The notes below the pieces were generated by a model, which worked only from the letters and a program-made list of their open reading frames with translations, did not search any database and had not been told where the DNA came from. A stretch of 64,000 nt of DNA, from the NCBI GenBank assembly GCA_039707465.1, contig CM077645.1, forward strand, positions 166,402,003 through 166,466,002, given 5' to 3'. The stretch is from Rhabdophis nuchalis. Taxonomy: Eukaryota; Chordata; Lepidosauria; Squamata; Natricidae. A program made the translations under genes and the position numbers. Positions 11,929 to 24,174 of the stretch are shown in pieces. Every line of letters begins with the position of its first letter. Positions within the stretch are counted from its first letter, which is position 1.

Positions 11929-12101
11929 GGATTATGTTTTAACCTTTAAATTTTAGCACAGGGATAATTTATTTAATTTGATTTTAACTATTTATATTGT
12001 GATACTGTTGTGTTTTTTAACTTCCTGTGCACCGCCCCGGGTCCCTTTGGGGAGAGGGTGCGGTTATATAAATCCAAATAAATAAATAAATAAATAAATA
12101 A
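11929..12101 (+). mobile_element. L2-like 3' end nested inside copy B
   Basis: A 173-bp 3' UTR fragment ending in (AAAT)n at about 12079-12101. It contains TTTTAGCACAGG and CACCGCCCCGGGTCCC. These match the reverse complement of the 3' UTRs of copies A and D, not the tail of its host. It splits the RT domain of copy B. The host sequence reads across as ...CCCTCAACG / GTGATGTCCCGATGCC..., and AACG occurs at both edges (11925-11928 and 12102-12105) as a possible short target duplication. The A/D subfamily was therefore active after copy B had inserted. Confidence 0.85.
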
Positions 12102-12105
12102 AACG

Positions 12106-12850
12106 TGATGTCCCGATGCCTGGAGGCTGTGCGGATCTGGATGGGGAGGATCCCTCCTCAGGCTCAATCCCTCCAAGACTGAGTAGCTGTGGTTCCTGTC
12201 ATGCCAATTTGTCCACCTGGTCCCAACTTTGGTGATAGGGGGAAATTTTACCCCCCTCAGAGAGGGCCCGCAATCTGGGAATCCTACTGGATACGCAGAT
12301 AAGCTTAGAAGAACATCTGACAGCCATGACCAGGGGGGCCTTTTACCAGGTTTGCCTGGTACGTCAGTTGCGCCCCTTTCTGGATTGGGATGCCCTGTGC
12401 ACAGTCACTCATGCCCTCGTTCTTTCTCGCCTAGACTACTGTAATGCTCTCTACATGGGGCTGCCGTTGAAGAGCACCCGGAGGCTTCAACTGGTCCAGA
12501 ATGCAGCCATGTGGGTTATCATGGGGGTACCTAGGTTCTCCCATGTTACACCCCTTTTAGGCGGCCTGCACCGGTTGCCAGTTGTTTTCCGGGTGCGATT
12601 CAAGGTATTAATTATGACCTTCAAAGCACTCCATGGCTTAGGCCCCGGTTACTTGCGAGACCACCTACTGCCACCGGTAGCCTCCCATCGTCCAGTACGA
12701 TACGATCCCACAGAGTTGGCCACAGTGTCGGCTGGCAACCCCCATGGGGAGAACCTTCTCTGTGGGAGCACCTTCCCTTTGGAATGAGCTACCCCTGGAG
12801 CTTCGCATAATTCCTGACCTCCCTTCCTTCCGGCGTGCCCTAAAAAGCTG
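12106..12850 (+). pseudogene. L2-like ORF2 C-terminal remnant (copy B)
   Basis: Continuation of copy B after the nested insertion. The frame at 12326-12787 contains [72 protein letters not shown] and FKALHGLGPGYLRDHL. The ending after about 12790 (ELPLELRIIPDL...FRRALKSWLFQQASLA-type sense) is still readable in another frame, with a shift near 12770. It encodes the connecting region downstream of the RT and is not functional. Confidence 0.85.
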
Positions 12851-13060
12851 GCTTTTCCAGCAAGCCAGCCTGGCCTGAATAAAATAAACTATTAATTTTA
12901 ATTGTTAATTTTTAATTTAATATTAAATTTAATTGTAAATTGTCAATTGGTTATTGGATTTCCTATTTAATCTTTTTTTAAACTTTTGTAATATGCGTTT
13001 TTATGTTGTACGCTGCCCTGAGTCCTTTGGGAGAAGGGCGGCATATAAATCCAATAAATC

Positions 13061-14240
13061 CTAATGCTAGTAAAGTTTAGAAGTTTTTCATGGACTTTTT
13101 GCTGAAAGTGGAAAAAAGTAAATGGTGATTTTGAATTTACTGTCTGAAGAAAGGGCTGACTATAGAAGGAATCTCTAACAATCATAAAGTGGGAGGAGGA
13201 ATAACTAGTTTGTTTTTAGCTATTGAAAAAAAGTTCGGATATAACTTCATTAATCATCTTTTTTCTTTTTCTCTCTCTAATATACTGCTGTTTGCACTCA
13301 TCTTTTTTCTTATTTCTAGCTTTCCTTTATATATTTTCTTTCTTTTATCTGTGTGTGAGAGAGGAGGGGGCGTAATAGAGACAGATTTGAATTTAACTGT
13401 AAACCCAAGACTACAATGTTTGGTGTGTCTTGCATTGATTAAGCCTAGTTAACCTTCTTAGTTGTATATAAATTAATATTGTGACCTTCTTCCAAACAGG
13501 AACCAAATGGGGTAAGAGACACAGCTTTGGAAATTCTTACCATTGGGAAAAGGAGAGCATTACAACATGTTGTTGTTTCCTTACTAATTAGTAGAAGACT
13601 ATGACCCAACAGTTAATAGGTTGGCTCATCATCCTTGCAGAAATATTTAATTGTGCTTGAATGGATAATATTCACTGGATATGAATAATAATATAGTCTT
13701 AGAATGTGTATTCATTAAAAATAGTTTGGTTAATCATTTAAACAAAAGATTATTTTAATATAATTAATTAAAATGTTTGCAGTGTCTTTGAACACAATAA
13801 TCCAGATGAAGTATTATAACCCCAGTGACAAACCGTTAAGAAAAATGAAAGCACACTCCAAATTTGAGCAACCTCATGAGGGAAACATTAACGGCCATTT
13901 ATATATTTTTCAGGTAAAACTAAATGAATCCTAGAAGATTAATTCCTTAGAAATTTTATGAATCAGGAGCTCAGTTCCAAATAGAGAATTCTTACTCAAA
14001 ATTGTGAATTGGAGATCAGGTTTTTGAAAATCTGCATAAATTTTAAATGAAAGCTGTAGCAAATTTTGCTGGTAATGACCTAGAAAGACTTACATCACAT
14101 GGGGCAAGTTGAGGAAATAAATCTACCCATCTCATTAGGCCCAGGTCATATTGCAGGTCCTGTTCACTAAGGACTGTCATCTAACGAGAGACTGGAGGAG
14201 AGCTTCTCTGTCATGTCATCCGTCCTTTGAAAACCATTCC
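13061..14240. other. Single-copy AT-rich DNA, no gene seen
   Basis: Contains only short frames. The 87-residue frame at 13189-13452 is hydrophobic and Phe-rich because it translates T-rich DNA; it has no family signature. Confidence 0.5.
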
Positions 14241-14248
14241 TTCTAGGG

Positions 14249-14361
14249 CAGGGGTGGGCAAACTTTGCAACTTTAAGTCTGAATGACTTCAGCTCCCAGA
14301 CTTCTCCAGCCTGGGAGCTGAAGTCCTTTAGACTTAAAGTTGCAAAGTTTGCCCACCCCTG
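14249..14361. mobile_element. Foldback (nearly palindromic) hAT-like MITE, 113 bp
   Basis: The outer 32 bases on each side are perfect reverse complements, starting CAGGGGTGGGCAAACTTTGC and ending GCAAAGTTTGCCCACCCCTG. Pairing continues inward (GACTTCAGCTCCCA with TGGGAGCTGAAGTC), leaving only a small loop. A perfect 8-bp target duplication TTCTAGGG flanks it at 14241-14248 and 14362-14369. It can fold into a long hairpin as DNA or RNA and encodes nothing. Confidence 0.95.
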
Positions 14362-14369
14362 TTCTAGGG

Positions 14370-14896
14370 TCATATTGACCGTACTTTGTTGGTCTCTTGG
14401 AAAGGCCTAAAAACAGGACCTTCCAATCTGGTCTGAGACCCTAGTAACATGGCTGTAGAACCTGTAATGTGGTTGTATTGTTAGAGAAACTAACTAAATT
14501 CTCCTGCAAATTATGTTTTTATAGTTTTAATAGTGTAATGGTTTTTGTTACATTTTTTATACATTGTTGTACTGTATTTTGTGAGTTTAACTTTGTGTGC
14601 CATCCAGAGTAATGTATCTGAGAGGGGTCACTATAAATACTTACTTAGGGAAGACTAGAAGGCTGAATCCTATTCTGAATCAACTTAGAGAATCAATAAT
14701 GGCCGGATAGTCAACTGGTTGGTCATTTTCACAGTGAAGAAATCCCTCCTTATTTTGAATTTGGATCCCTCTCTCTGCAAAGCTTCTCTCTTTGATTCTT
14801 ATTTTACCCTCATGCAATATGGAGTATAAATTCACAACTCTGTTCCTTATGACAGTACTTCAAGTAGTGCTTACAGGAAAATGAGGCGAAAGATTA
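14370..14896. other. Spacer with a possible LINE 3' tail remnant
   Basis: Around 14590-14640 the sequence GTGTGCCATCCAGAGTAATG resembles the GCCGCCCAGAGTC block found just before the tail of several vertebrate LINEs and SINEs. The rest shows nothing recognisable. Confidence 0.35.
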
Positions 14897-15273
14897 CAGG
14901 TACTCCATGACGTATGACCGCAATTGTACCCAAAACTTCTGTTGTTAAGTGAGACAGTTGTTAAATGTGCTTTGCCTCATTTTACAACCTTTCTTGCCAC
15001 AGTTGTTAAGTGAATCACTGCAGTTAAGATAGAAGCACAGTTGTTAAGTGAATCTGGCTTTTCCATTTACTTTGCTTGTCAGAAGATTGTAAAAGATGAT
15101 CACGTGACCCCGGAACACTGCAACCATCATAAATATGAACCAGTTGCCAAGCATCCGAATTTTGATTACATGATCATGGCTACAACAGTCATAAGTGTGA
15201 AAAATTGTCAATTTTTTTCCAGTGCCATTGTAACTTCAATCACTAAATGAATGGTTGTAAGTCAAGTACTTTT
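14897..15273 (-). mobile_element. MITE with CAGGTAGTCC-type ends
   Basis: Diverged copy of the family also seen at 28933-29322 and 58778-59175, in reverse orientation. It begins CAGGTACTCCATGACGTATG and ends with GGTTGTAAGTCAAGTACT, an inverted match to its start. Interior blocks such as GTTGTTAAGTGA and CATGATCATG are shared with the other copies. The family ends suggest a hAT-type element, but no clean 8-bp duplication is visible here. Confidence 0.7.
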
Positions 15274-15384
15274 TGTATAAACTCTTTTCCGAAGAGTCAT
15301 ATTAGAGCCTACTCTATCAAACTTCGTACTTCGGGGGATTTAATCAAACATTCCGAATAGGTTAATTCCCTTAAGCAGATGTAT

Positions 15385-17221
15385 TATTTTTTTTATTTTT
15401 TATTTTATTTATTCAATTTATATCCCACCCTTCTCCAACAGGACCCAGGGTGGCGCACAGGAATTTAAAACAACATACAAAAATAATGCAAAATACATAA
15501 ATTAAAAAACGTATTAAATGACACAAAACCTGCGCTAAAACCAAATTAAAATCCCCCATTTAAAACTGTCTAATATTAGTCCCAGCGGAGGCTATGTTAG
15601 GCCGGCTTGATGAAATAAGTGTGTTTTTAAACAACGGCGGAAGAGGCGGAGGTCGGTGATAGTGCGGAGTTCAGGGGGTAGGTCATTCCACAGGGCAGGG
15701 CCCGCCACAGAGAAGGCCCTTCCCCTGGGTGTCGCCAGCCGGCATTGTCCGGCCGATGGCACCCGGAGAAGGCCCTCTCTGTGGGAGCGTATCGGTCTAA
15801 GGGATGTATGGGGCAGGAGACGGTCTCGCATATAACTAGGCCCCGAGCCATGGAGCGCTTTGAAGATGGTCGTCAAGACCTTGAAGCACACCCGAAAGAC
15901 CACAGGAAGCCAGTGCAGCTCGTGCAGGATCGGTGTTATGTGGGAGCATGTAGGGGCTCCCATAATCACCCGCGCGGCTGCATTCTGGACTAGCTGTAGC
16001 TTTCGAGTGCACCTCAAGGGAAGCCCCATGTAGAGAGCATTGCAGTAGTCAAGTCGGGATGTCATGAGGGCCTGAGTGACTGTGCGAAGGGCAGCCCGGT
16101 CCAGTAAGGAGCGCAATTGGCGCATCAGGCGTACCTGATGAAACGCCCCCCTGGCCACGGCCGCCACATAGTCCTCCATGGACACCCAAATTGCGCGCCC
16201 TCTCCACGGGGGCCGGTGTTTCGCCCCCAATGGCCAGAGTTGGAGTAATCTGGCTGAACCGGGGTGCCGGAAACCACAGCCACTCAGTCTTGGACGGGTT
16301 GAGCTTGAGTTTGTTACTACCCATCCAGATCCGTACGGCTTCCAAACACCGGGACATAACCTCGACGGCATCGTTGGGGTGGTCTGAGGTGGAGATGTAT
16401 AGCTGAGTATCATCAGCGTACAGATGATATCCCACCCCAAAACCACGGATGATCTCACGCAGCGGCTTCATATATGTGTTGAATAGGAGGGGCGAGAGGA
16501 CCGACCCCTGAGGGCACCCCGCATGAGGGGCCTCGAGGCCGACCTCTGCCCCCCTGCCAACACATATTGCGACCGACCAGAGAGGTAGGACGAGAACCAC
16601 TGTAAAACGGTGCCTCCCAGCCCCAACCCCCCCAGTCGGTGCAATAGGATACCATGGTCGATGGTATCAAAAGCCACTGAGAGGTCTAACAGGACTAGGA
16701 TAGAGGAATATCCTCTATCCCGCGCCCTCCAGAGATCATCCACCAACGCGACCAATACCGTCTCGGTGCTGTGACTGGGTCGGAAGCCGGACTGGCGCGG
16801 GTCTAGATAATCAACTTCCTCCAGGGTCGCAGAAACTGTTGGGCCACCACACTCTCAACAACCTTCGCTAGAAAGTGAAGGTTGGAGACGGGACGAAAGT
16901 TCTCTAATAATGCTGGGTCCAGGGACGGCTTCTTGAGGAGGGGCCTTACCACCGCCTCTTTCAAGACGGCAGGCAGGGACCCCTCACTCAAAGATGCATT
17001 GACAATGCCCTGGAGCCAGCCTCATGTCGTCTCCCAGGATGCCAGTACAAGCCAGGAGGGACACGGGTCCAATAAACATGTGGTAGCCTTAAGTCTCTTT
17101 GACAACCTGTCCATATCCTCGGTAGTAACAAAGTCAAACTCCTCCCAGAGTGGAGCCTCAAGACCAACCTCGGACAATCTCGCTGGACCACTCTCGATGG
17201 AGGGTATTAGTCCCAAAAACC
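15385..17221 (-). mobile_element. L2-like LINE, 5'-truncated and frameshifted (copy C)
   Basis: About 1.8 kb on the minus strand, from the region upstream of the RT to the 3' tail. Reading from 17221 downward: [86 protein letters not shown], then after a shift [19 protein letters not shown] and [10 protein letters not shown]. After another break near 16170 the C-terminal block follows ([14 protein letters not shown] ... [11 protein letters not shown] ... FHQAGLT). Motif A ([12 protein letters not shown]) and YADD are intact at residue level, but at least three frame breaks (near 16800, 16530 and 16175) destroy the ORF. The 3' UTR runs from 15591 to a TTTTATTTATT tail at 15385. Confidence 0.92.
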
Positions 17222-19353
17222 ACATTATAAATAACTCCTACTACTATTTTTGTATCATAACTGAAGTATTTTTCAGTCTCAAATTTATATACAAGCGTAG
17301 ATCATCCTACAATCATGTTTCTTCATCATCACTCTTCTACTGATAGCTCAGGCAATCCCTGAAACTTTAAAGCTTACTCAGATATGTCTAGACTTCACTT
17401 GTGCAAGACATGGCATTTTTAAACTCTCTAACTTTTATAGGAGGTGAGCAACTCAGACAGACTAAACTGACCCATTAGAAGCTAATGCCCTAAACACTTT
17501 AATACGCTAATTGCTCTAATCTCATTAAAATGAAGCACAGGTGGAAGCAGCAGATATGAAAGAGAAAGAGACAGCACAAAAATAATCATTCTAATTCAGA
17601 AATCAATTTAAACCTTTTATATGACTTTTAAATCAACTTGAGAAGACAAGAATATCTGATAAGACATGAAGATTATAGAAAGCAGTATATTATTTAAATA
17701 AAATGCATCAAGACTGTGGCTAAGTAAAAATAATAGCATATGGCTAACATAAGCTGTATAACTTTGCCAATATAGAAATTAACTATATTATTTAGGCTTA
17801 CAAGTAAGGTAGCTGAGCCAAAAGATGACTGAAATATTCCATCTCATATTTCTTAGATGACATACCTACCAAGTCATTCTGGTATGATATTTTACTTATC
17901 ACAGTCAATTAACAAACATTAGGGAGCCTTATGTACAATGCCTCAATTGTATAATTAAAGATGGGATGTAATAGATTTTTTTTAAGACTGGGTTCACTAT
18001 TCTGGAATGTAAATGGATAACGTGCTATGGTCCCTTGAAGACCACTGATTCCACAATTGCTCCCATGGACATAAAGTTAGTTTTCCTTCCCCCACTCCCC
18101 ACCACCTTGTATTTACATATGACTTTTGAATCAGTTTTATTAGCAACGAGCCAGGCTTACTGGGGGAATATGAGTTGCGCCTTTAGACACAATATATTAT
18201 CAACTAATTATTTTCTTCCTGGGTCCCTCTCATAAGTAATAAAATTATCTACCAATGTTGTTAATAGTTCATTATTATTATTATTATTTTGAAATAAATT
18301 GTTTAAATAAGAGATAATTAATCACATATCATTCATTATAAGCTGTATTTCTAGTGGGGAGTTTGTGTCTTCAGTATCATATAATTGGGTTTCTGAAGAA
18401 CTAGGTTTGCTTTTAAAAGTGGGGGTGTGAGAGAGGGATTCATAAACCTGGGACTGAGCAGAATCTCCCCATAACATGTAATTATTTATATTATTTTATC
18501 AACGGCACCTCAGCCTTTTTCTGATAAACCAGGTATAAGCCATTTGGAGATAAATCCTGAAAGTACTATACCTATATACGTGAACATGAACATATACATA
18601 TATTTGATTCTATTTCTGTCTTCAGATACATGATAGTAGGTACTTTAATGAAAATGATATGAACACCCAGGTATTTGCAGAAATTGTCCTTCTAAAAAGA
18701 AAAAAAAAGTTACCATAGTGCATATGCAGATTGCAAGCTCACACTTCACATTCACTGACTGCCAGACTGCCAGCCAACAGACAGCACCTGATTTCCAATC
18801 AATATTCCACAGAGAAAGATGTCCTTTGTCATACAAGAGAGTATGATGCCTTTGTCAGCCAAATCCCTTACTCTTTTCCTAGACAGGAAAAGGCTTTGGT
18901 GTTGTTGTTTTTTAAAAAAAAACCCAAAGCAGAACTGCAGGAAAACAGAGAAACAAGTTTCTATGCAGGAAAACAAGTATATCATTTTATCTTCCTGATA
19001 ACTATGATAAATGGTTAGAATTATCCTAAGAAGCCAGGTGAGGTCCAGAGACAAGAAGCAGAAGGCTTGGTGAGAATTCTACTAGGAAAAAAAGAGGTAA
19101 TCAAGTTTAGTCAGCACATTGGAATTTTGATTTTTTATTAGTGAGAGCTGCTTATTGTCTCCTGATCTCTCCACAAGAAGGGCATTCTATATAATATCTG
19201 GCAGTTGCAAGGGATATTTATTTTGGTTTTTTTTATTACTGTAGCTTCTTGTGAGTGAGTTGAAATCTAATTTGGAAGTACCTTAGCTCCTTCATTATAA
19301 CAGACCAACACCAACACCATCTTGTGGCCCATTGAGAACATTGCATCAAATGT
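17222..19353. other. About 2.1 kb of single-copy AT-rich DNA
   Basis: Holds a short ATT run at 18272-18290 and no recognisable TE ends. The short frames near 18731-19054 overlap on both strands and have no domain signature. Confidence 0.5.
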
Positions 19354-19434
<81 letters not shown>

Positions 19435-19471
19435 CCATCCATCCATCCATCCATCCATCCATCCATCCATC
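19354..19471. repeat. Compound microsatellite (TATC)n(CATC)n
   Basis: About 20 TATC units (19354-19434) pass directly into about nine CATC units (19435-19471), then CTACCTACC. The single-base change that created the second motif spread along one end of the array. The Ser/Ile/Tyr-rich frame through it is a translation of the repeat. Confidence 0.95.
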
Positions 19472-19479
19472 TACCTACC

Positions 19480-20515
19480 AGTTATTTTTATTAAATTCAC
19501 AATGATTTTAATAGATCTACTTCAAACAAATGGAGAAAAAGCAGCTCTGAAACTCCTTAACACGTGTTTCTTTGCTCATTTCCATACCATCTCCTTGTTC
19601 TGCCATGAGCTGTTATGACCTATCCACTGGTCCCAGACCATGTGAGACCACCTCTTCCTATCTAATCCCTGAAGTTTTCTCATCTCCATCTCCACCCTAC
19701 CAGTTCTTCTTTGGCTGTGAAATCAACCAGAGGCTCCTAGTTCTCAGGGCTACTTTTCTGCTTGCATTAATGAACAAATTAGTTGACTGATTGGGCTATC
19801 TACACGCATTAGCTTCCCACTTCAGATTTAACATGCATAAAGAATTGCAAATGAAAGAACTGCACTGTATGAATTCAGATCTTCTTCTACGGGTTTCATT
19901 TCACTTCATTTTTGTGGTTATAAACTTTTGTCCTATGACCCCACAATTGCTTTAAGAAATGGTCAACACACCAGCTCTTATTCTGGCCTATACAGCTGGT
20001 TATGCTAAATGCCAAAATGCAATCATTTAAGATAGTATACAGGTTTATACAGGGAACTTAGCATATATAAAGCATTTGTGATTGCTGTTATGGATGAAAA
20101 TGTAGGGTGCTTATAGAGGCTTTCTACTGTATTCTCCTTAGTGTCTCATGTGTGAATTCATGTATATGGATGCAATATGAACAAGGAGGAGAAAAAAAAC
20201 CAGAGGGCTTTTTTTCAGTCTGTGTAATCTTCTGTTTGCAAATCTTGTACTCTCACTGTATGAAATTGGTGCTCATAATGTTCTTCAGTAGTACAGAACA
20301 TTGAATCAAAACATCAAAAATCGGCCATTAAGATACTGGTAAAATTCAGTTTGATATCGTGGCTAAAGCATCAGGAGAAACTGTGAGTCCTAGTCTCACC
20401 ACAGACACAAAGGCAGCTGATGACCACGGGCCTGTTATTTTTTCTCAGCTTTTGGAAGCAAGCAATTGCAAGTTATTTTTTTAAAAAACCTAACAAAAAA
20501 CTTTAGGAACTAGTC
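19480..20515. other. Single-copy DNA, no gene seen
   Basis: Nothing recognisable apart from short frames without family resemblance. Confidence 0.5.
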
Positions 20516-20780
20516 CAGTGGTGGGATTCAAAAATTTTTACTACTGGTTCTTTGGGCATGGTTTGGTGGGCGTGGCAGGAGAAGGATACTGTAAAATCTT
20601 CATTCCCGCCCCACTGCAGGGGAAGGATACTGCAAAATCCCCATTTCCTCCTGATCAGCTGGAACTCGGGAGGCAGAGAAGAGATCGGGGTGGGGCCAGT
20701 CAGAGGTAGTATTTACCGGTTCTCTGAACTACTCAAAATTTCCACTACTGGTTCTCCAGAACTAGTTAGAACCTGCTGAA
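20516..20780 (+). mobile_element. hAT-like MITE (GGTTTGGTGGGCGTGG subfamily)
   Basis: Starts CAGTGGTGGGATTCAAAAAT, then ACTACTGGTTC. It ends with CACTACTGGTTCTCCAGAAC followed by ...GAACCTGCTGAA. TAGTCCAG occurs at 20511-20518 and again right after the element at 20781-20788, overlapping the presumed first bases, so target duplication and exact start are ambiguous by about 3 bp. It shares length and order with the copy at 26137-26408. Confidence 0.8.
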
Positions 20781-20788
20781 TAGTCCAG

Positions 20789-21724
20789 GTAGAAGTCAAC
20801 AAGGAGGAGGATGGGGAGGAGAGGAGGAGGAGGAGACGGCAATCATTATATTTTGTACATGGCACAGTTAACAAAATGCTGTAAATTAACTATTGAATCA
20901 AATCAGCCAAAAAGACTGGCAGAGAGTGGAGATTATATTACTTCTTTCAAACTATGGACCCATTATATATGTTTTATATTAGCAACCTTAAAAAATAAAG
21001 TAGGCTATTAAACTGAAGAGTAAAGAGTAAAACAAATCCATCTCCAAAACAGGAAGCCTATCTTCGAATAACTGCAATTCCATTATAGGTTCTGTACTAA
21101 GATAAATAGTAATATTTATTACTTAAATTGTAAGCCATCCAGAGTCATAGAGAGTTGGATAGCCTATAAATGGTATTGAATAATTAATGATTAAATACAT
21201 ACACCAATATAAAGTATCTGCAAGAGCTCTGTGTTTTTGTTTTGGCTGGCATTTTCTTAACATAAGATAGGAGAAAGCCAAGTATACCTTTGAAATGTGA
21301 TCTCAGTCCAGAATTGTCCTTTGCACGTATATCAACTTCTGTGTGACTGGAAAATTGGTGCCTCTTTAAAATTAATATGAAAGCAAACACTCGGTACAGA
21401 GTTGGTGTTATTAAATGAGTAAGTGTAAAGCAGCAATGACAAGAATCTCAATTTACTGGTAATAGCGCAAAAAAGGAAATAACCAGATGGAAAAAATAAT
21501 GGAACCATATTACTCATCTGACAAGTTGATATTTAATATGCAAGGTAACCAATGGCAAAGAAAACATTAATCATCTATTAATTATTCCAGATGACCAAGC
21601 AATCACAGCATGAGACAGCTAACTACATCATAAACTGATCTGTATTATCAATGTGAAGGCTTTTATGCGTTAGGTATAGTATTGCAAACACTGGAAGTAA
21701 TTTATGTAGTAACTCTGACTACAT
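20789..21724. other. Single-copy DNA with a LINE-tail-like remnant
   Basis: A GGA-rich purine patch lies near 20802-20835. At 21125-21190 the sequence GTAAGCCATCCAGAGTCATA, followed by CCTATAAATGGTATTGAATAA, resembles the 3' end block of vertebrate LINEs/SINEs. No gene. Confidence 0.45.
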
Positions 21725-21918
21725 AACTTTTTTTCACATTTTGGATTTTTATATATAAAAAACCAAAATTATAGCTATGGCTTTTGTTTTCACCATAGTA
21801 GGTAAAATACCCAGAGTCCCAAACTTTTTTTCACATTTTGGATTTTTATATATAAAAAACCAAAATTATAGCTATGGCTTTTGTTTTCACCATAGTAGGT
21901 AAAATACCCAGAGTCCCA
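21725..21918. repeat. Exact 97-bp tandem duplication
   Basis: The unit at 21725-21821 is repeated base for base at 21822-21918. Both copies start AACTTTTTTTCACATTTTGG and end ACCCAGAGTCCCA. Even the seven-T run and the ATATATAAAAAA block are identical, so the duplication is very young, or is an assembly or library artefact. Confidence 0.97.
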
Positions 21919-24174
21919 AACAGCTGCTGAAGTTCTGCTGAATATTTGAAACAAAATACTATAGATGTTTCAGAGGGGAAAATGTAATCAAAATGCAGTA
22001 TAATGTAGGTGACAAACTCAAAAGCCTACTGTACTCTTGAGAATATGTTTTCTGAAACAATGGCAAGGTCAAGATATACTAAGCACTGATGTTTTATAGT
22101 ATAATTTGGTATTATAGGCTTTATTATATGGAATATTAATTTACTAATATCTGACATTATTAAGTGTTACTAATTTATTTATAAGCTTGTGGCACTATCA
22201 TTAAATATTAATTCATTTTACAACATAGGGTACAGCACAAATCATAGCAAATGTGTTCTAGAACATCTTTTTTTCAAATGTATTCTTATCCATCATAATG
22301 CACATCATTATTTTCCAGCATTCTGTTCTGTTCTGTAATAATTTTCTAGCATTAATATAACAGTATTCAAAATATTTTTGTTTTGCTGTTGTTTTTTAAC
22401 ATACTGTTGAGTTTCTCACAGAATTAAACCATGCATAATATAAAAATAACATCTATTGTAAAGAAATCAAATAAAGACCAAATTGGTAGTCAATTAAAAA
22501 CATGCTAGTGATAAACTGTAGTTTTCTAAAAGAAAACCCTTCCAAACTTTGCAAATCATTTTACATGAGAAAATGTATATGATGCAGTAACTTTGTTCCA
22601 CATTTACAGCAAATTTTAGATTTCAAAGAAAAATGAACTGCTGACATTTCCATGCTGGAATTTCAAAGGCAAATACGTAATAACATTCCATTTGCTGACC
22701 TCTCTAATCCGTACATTTTCAGTGTTTCCAACTAAAACAAAATGATACCCTGTGGAAAAGCATTCAGCTTTCAAGATCCCAATACACAAAAGGATTCTTG
22801 CCAGGGAGAGGAATTGAAATGGAAAACATTGAAAGGCTCTGTTACTGTTTTTTACTCCTCCCTAGAGAACCATAAAATGTGCAGTTTTGGCAAGTGCAGG
22901 TGTTTAAAAAGAACTCTTTAGGGGTTTTTTTTTCCTTAAGAGCTGATATTTTTTTTCTCCCTTTAAGGAATGGGAATGGTGCAAGGGGATGTGGCTTTTT
23001 TTTTTTTCTTGAGAGACTTTGATACTTGGAAGTTAGTTTAATGTGACTGGGGTGAAGGGAAGAAGAGAAGGGGAAAAAAGAGAAGAAGCTGCAAGTCCAT
23101 TTTGTTCCATTAATAAGATAGAAATGGCAGGACTTTAGTGTCGTTAAGGCAACCTTATCTTATGAGATCTATATCAGGCATGGCTGCTTGTTGCCCAGCT
23201 GCCTGCCAAACCCAAACCAAATTAAACCAACCCACACTCGGGCCCCTGTGCCAACTTTATAGCCAAGCTATTACAAGCAAGGAATTATTTCCCTGGACCA
23301 AGAAAATTGTAGCAACAGGCTGTTGTGATAGCAAATGAGCAATGGGTCTTTGCACTGCACCACCTGGTTAAGGCCAGGAATGAGAAGAGTTCCTGCTCTC
23401 AGGCTGGCACAAGCCAAATGACTGATGCCTCCTAGAATTTATGACTGTTCAAGCTTCAGCTGCTTACAATAACCTCTCTCAGAAAAGGACATCACATGGG
23501 ATGAACTGTCTGGGACTGAGATCATTGCAGCTGATGTATTCCACTCACAAAAATACATTCTCCTTTCAGGAGTACAGTTGCTATTGACCTCCTCGTCCAC
23601 TTCTTTCCATCTTCCTTTAATGAATGGTCAACTAATTCTTGTTTGTTTCTGCATTTGGAGAAAGAAAAAGTTTCACACCAAGAGAATTGTCCTGTTTTCT
23701 GATCCTCAGGTAATCTGAAATATTTCACCATCCAAACAGAAATGGGGTGTGCGCCTCCACCTTTCTGCAGCTGTAGTTCTATGTAAATGTTATATTAAAA
23801 AGATTACCTTTTGTATTTGCAATTTGCCAAAGCCCAAACTGCAAGACCCTTTTTTATCTTAGGAAAAGCTCTTTCCTATGACAAACTGGGGGTTATTATA
23901 TTTTTTGGGCTTAAATATTGCCATTTCCAACATAGAGATGTAACATTTCTGATACTAGCCTAACATAACACAAATGTCTCCTAGCTACACAGCTGTCAAG
24001 AATTTTCTGCTAAAAGCAAAACAACCAAACTAAATGTTCTAACAAACTATGCCTATCTCAGGTGTAACATAACTTTGTAAACCTAATTTTAAAAACATGG
24101 CTAAATAGAATATTATTTTACTAAGTTAAACTTTCCAAGAATTGATTGTTCAGTGGTTACAATAAAACTTCATT
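21919..24174. other. About 2.2 kb of single-copy DNA
   Basis: No gene. The stretch 22540-22720 and the GC-richer block 23090-23500 are of even composition and free of recognisable repeats, so they are the places here where a conserved regulatory element might sit. One sequence cannot show this. T-runs occur at 22925-23010. Confidence 0.4.

Larger units (their letters stand above)
10156..13060 (+). mobile_element. Long, broken L2-like LINE (copy B)
   Basis: About 2.7 kb of ORF2 plus 3' UTR in sense orientation, interrupted by a younger insertion at 11929-12101. The order is endonuclease C-half (10182-10633), linker (10633-11115), reverse transcriptase (11180-11925), resumed C-terminal region (12106-12787), then a 3' UTR ending near 13060 with CCTGAGTCCTTTGGGAGAAG and an ATAAATCCAATAAAT tail. 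Frames change near 10410, 10630 and 11120, so no intact ORF remains. The 5' UTR and start of the endonuclease are missing. The 3' tail differs from copies A and D, which points to a different L2 subfamily. Confidence 0.92.
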
